64,000 nucleotides of DNA, taken from contig CP054178.1 of the NCBI GenBank assembly GCA_015709595.1, forward strand, positions 682,001-746,000, given 5' to 3'. Each line of letters opens with the position of its first letter. Positions within the stretch are counted from its first letter, which is position 1. Below are positions 61,447 through 64,000 of the stretch, piece by piece. The DNA comes from Phycisphaeraceae bacterium. Its GTDB lineage: Bacteria; Planctomycetota; Phycisphaerae; Phycisphaerales; SM1A02. Both the position numbers and the translations under genes were made by a program. The notes under the pieces are model-generated. The model was not told the DNA's origin. It ran no database searches and saw only the letters and a program-made list of their open reading frames with translations.

Positions 61447-64000
61447 TCATTCCGTCGCGGGCGGCTCGCCATCGTCCGACGCATCGACCGGCTCACGCTC
61501 CACGTCGTCCGGGACACCCCCTTCGGTCGCCCCGGCATCGCCCAGCACGCGACGGCGGATCGACTCGGCGGAGAGCCGACGCAATTGCCCCGATTCGACC
61601 AGCACGTTGAGTCGAACCAGACGATCACGCCAGCCGATCGGATCATCCGTGATTCCGGCGGCGGCCTCCTCCACCAGTTGACGCACGGCGGCGGCCCGGG
61701 TGCGCTCGGCGCGGGTGCCGCGCAGTCGATCGGGCCAGAAACGCCCGATCCGCCTCGCCAGCACCACGATCCAGTCGCTGGTGCGGAAGTCAACGCGGAG
61801 ACGACGCGAAAAGGCCACAACCTCGAGTCGGTTGATGAACCGCCTGGTCAGTTCATCGCCTCGCGCGCGGCGGACGTTGAGCCGGTCGCGCACGAGCCGC
61901 TTCGCCTCGATCGACGAGGCCATGTCGGCGAGGTAGAAGCTGTCGCGGATCAGCGTCGCCTCGGCAAGCGGCGCCACGGCCAGCCGGGCGGCGTCCGCCG
62001 CGCCGCACGCCGCGCTCCGGCGCTCCAAAGCGATCACCTGATCGACGAATCGACGAGCCAGGCCGGTTCCGCCCCATCGGATCAGTCGATCAATGGCTCG
62101 AACCATTTCCGAAAGCGACTGATCTCCTTCCGGCGTTCCGCTCCACGCGCTGAGCGCATCGAGCGCCGACGCTCCCAGCGTGCGAAGTTCGCGGGCCAGG
62201 CGTCGGCTGACGCCGCGCTCGGCGCGTCGGCTGAGGACGGCGCGGCGCAGCACGCGCGCCGGGGTCTCGGCGCCTCCGACCCGCACGCGCCACGATTCAC
62301 GCGGGTTGACCGCGGCGCGGCGCCCCAGCGTGAACGCCTCGCGGCACCGCGCCCAGCCGCGCGATTCGATCGTCACAAGCGCTTCCTCCAGCGCGTCCAG
62401 CCGCAGCGGAATGAGGCCCTTCTGGTAGGCGAACCCGAGCAGCACCAGGTCGGCCGGTCGATCCGTTCCGAAGACCGCGCGGGCCGCCGCCCCCGCCTCC
62501 AGTTCGAACCGCTGATCGGGGGCGACGTGCCGGGCGACTCGCTGCAACGCCGCGCGGCTCGACTCGACCGCCTCACGGTCGGAAGGGTCCAGTCCTCCGG
62601 ATGGATCCACGACGGCGCCGGTCACGGTGGGGTGGGCCACGCGCAGCCCGGCGCCGTCGCACGCCCACGCCGCCAGCCGGGCGTCCGCCCCAAGCAGCAC
62701 GTCCGCCTCACCCCACGGGATCTGCGACGTCAGCGGAAGCGGCGCGCCTTCTTCATCGAACTGCGAAAACGTCACCTGGGCCCACGACCCCCGCCCCGGC
62801 CCGGTGGAGGTGGGTTCAAAGGCGCAGCGCACGTGATACCCCTGCACGCGACCCGCCTCGGACAGCACCCTGGCCGCCACCCCCGGCGCTTCGCCCCGCG
62901 TGCCCGCCAGGTGCATGGACCAGACGGGCTGACGCGCGTGAATCGGCTCCGGAATCGGCAGACGCTCACCGGCTCCCCGACCGGGCGCGGCGGGTGGACG
63001 CGTGCGCACCACGTCCACCATCTCCAGCATGGGACGAAGCCGGAAGCGGACCTCCGATCGCAGCCGGGGCGGCAACCGGTCGATGGCGTGCGTCACCCCG
63101 CCCCCGGTTGATTCGCCGTGGCGCGACAGCATCGGCTCGGGCTCCTCGCGCCGCGGTCGAACGTCGCACACCACGTCCGCGCGATGCACCAGGCGATCAA
63201 TGCGGCTGAAGCCCTGGCGATCGATGTCGGCCACCGTTTCCTCGACGTCGCGTCGGGCCCGGCGCGGGGCCTCTCCCGTTTCCACCACCACCACCGAGAC
63301 CCCGGTGTGCAGGCACGCTTCGTGGAGCAGCTCCCGCACCCGGGCGCGGTCCGACAGGTCGCCCGTGGTCGTCTCGACGCGCGAGGCGATCTCGGACGAA
63401 AGCGCCGATTGCACCACGCGCTCGATCATCGGCGCCTTGATGCGGGACTCGGTCGCCACCACGAAGAGCCAGGAGTCATCATCCATGGCCGCCTGCTGCA
63501 CCGCGGCGCGACCCAGTGAGATGAAGTCCCGCCCGGTCCACACCTCGGCGCGGATGGTGCGCGGCCCGGGGCGACCGACGCCCTCGATGACCAGCGAGGT
63601 CGGATCGAGCCCGCGCTCCTCCAGCGGCGCCCCGGTCGCCAGCCAGCGCGCCGCATCCGCCAGCATGGCGCGAAGCCGATCCATCGCACCGATCACGCCC
63701 GGCAACTCGCGCGATTCGGTCCGGGCGTCATCCCGCGCGCCCGTCTGCGAGGGGGCGACATCGCCCTCGGGAATCTCCTGCATCAATCGACTGGCCACGC
63801 GCCTCGTGGGCCGCACCGCGTGCAGCAGGTGAATCAGCCGCCTCGCCAGCACCGAGGCGGAGAGGGCGTCATCGGGGAGCAATCCCAGCGATGCGGCGAC
63901 TGATGAAGCCGCGCCGCCGGAACCGCCTCCGACCGCGGTCTCGGCGCCGCCCGCGGCGGATGGAAGCACGCGGCCCCAGATGGTTCCGGGGCGCAGCCCG
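61447..64000 (-). CDS. C-terminal part of an indolepyruvate-ferredoxin-oxidoreductase-like protein, cut by the right edge
   Basis: The frame is open to the right end of the window (over 850 residues), so the N-terminus lies outside. Around residues 460-520 the segment DLVLLGFAYQKGLIPLRLDALEEAL matches the end of the gamma-type domain of indolepyruvate oxidoreductases in part (ADLVLLGFAYQKGLIPL). The last 250 residues, with SFYLADMASSIEAKRL and ELTRRFINRLEVVAFSRR, resemble the C-terminal domain of the large fused IOR (IorA-IorB) type. Such enzymes oxidise arylpyruvates to acyl-CoA with ferredoxin. No 4Fe-4S cysteine cluster is visible in this part. The C-terminal tail is acidic. It is convergent with rlmN, 12 bases away. 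Confidence 0.6.
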   Translation of the reverse strand, partial: GLRPGTIWGRVLPSAAGGAETAVGGGSGGAASSVAASLGLLPDDALSASVLARRLIHLLHAVRPTRRVASRLMQEIPEGDVAPSQTGARDDARTESRELPGVIGAMDRLRAMLADAARWLATGAPLEERGLDPTSLVIEGVGRPGPRTIRAEVWTGRDFISLGRAAVQQAAMDDDSWLFVVATESRIKAPMIERVVQSALSSEIASRVETTTGDLSDRARVRELLHEACLHTGVSVVVVETGEAPRRARRDVEETVADIDRQGFSRIDRLVHRADVVCDVRPRREEPEPMLSRHGESTGGGVTHAIDRLPPRLRSEVRFRLRPMLEMVDVVRTRPPAAPGRGAGERLPIPEPIHARQPVWSMHLAGTRGEAPGVAARVLSEAGRVQGYHVRCAFEPTSTGPGRGSWAQVTFSQFDEEGAPLPLTSQIPWGEADVLLGADARLAAWACDGAGLRVAHPTVTGAVVDPSGGLDPSDREAVESSRAALQRVARHVAPDQRFELEAGAAARAVFGTDRPADLVLLGFAYQKGLIPLRLDALEEALVTIESRGWARCREAFTLGRRAAVNPRESWRVRVGGAETPARVLRRAVLSRRAERGVSRRLARELRTLGASALDALSAWSGTPEGDQSLSEMVRAIDRLIRWGGTGLARRFVDQVIALERRSAACGAADAARLAVAPLAEATLIRDSFYLADMASSIEAKRLVRDRLNVRRARGDELTRRFINRLEVVAFSRRLRVDFRTSDWIVVLARRIGRFWPDRLRGTRAERTRAAAVRQLVEEAAAGITDDPIGWRDRLVRLNVLVESGQLRRLSAESIRRRVLGDAGATEGGVPDDVEREPVDASDDGEPPATE

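Overview
The window is a GC-rich bacterial chromosome segment with about 47 protein genes, one tRNA and short intergenic gaps. No rRNA, CRISPR array, transposase or phage gene was seen. The gene set fits Planctomycetota, probably a flagellated Phycisphaerae-like member. Pointers are a DksA-like protein with a long basic tail beside lspA, a multi-HTH sigma-like regulator, an exosortase fused to EpsI, the squalene genes hpnCDE, a long RNase HII-like protein and an ECF sigma/anti-sigma pair. The taxon is an inference from content and was not tested by a search.

Layout. 0-12.6 kb is housekeeping: dnaN with DnaA-box-like sites upstream, a DsbD-type reductase, fliM, a DEAD-box helicase, lspA, a DksA-like gene, an ABC ATPase, rplM-rpsI with a good promoter and terminator, plsY and tRNA-Gln. 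12.6-24.9 kb holds an aminotransferase, a glycine-rich predicted secreted protein with a (CT)n tract in its signal-peptide region, an M28 peptidase, an RNase HII-like protein, fusA with a long structured leader, and a three-gene cassette (unknown protein, HD-GYP protein, sigma-like multi-HTH protein). 25-29 kb has a DUF418 membrane protein, a HAD phosphatase, sucC and a small membrane protein.

29-46 kb is nearly all on the minus strand and is an exopolysaccharide/exosortase locus. In transcription order it runs: WbaP-type initiating transferase, Wza-type lipoprotein, exosortase-EpsI fusion, giant TPR protein, Wzc-like chain-length protein, sugar-nucleotide epimerase, WecA/TagO-type transferase, low-molecular-weight phosphatase and fructosamine-kinase-like protein. 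Together these could start a lipid-linked glycan, control its length, export it and process sorted surface proteins. 46-53 kb returns to general functions: a DnaJ-like chaperone, an ECF sigma/anti-sigma pair, tatC, tadA, truD, a bifunctional-nuclease-family protein and a beta-hydroxyacid dehydrogenase. 53-64 kb has a secreted trypsin-like protease, the hpnC-hpnD-hpnE squalene operon, divergent ispH (which makes its isoprenoid precursors), rlmN, and a protein cut by the right edge that resembles indolepyruvate ferredoxin oxidoreductase.

The most interesting observations are three. First, the (CT)11 tract puts the best start codon of the glycine-rich protein out of frame by exactly one repeat unit. 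Second, the exosortase locus carries a Wzc-like ATPase without its P-loop lysine. Third, degenerate heptanucleotide repeats occur at several unrelated sites, including in frame inside two enzyme genes.
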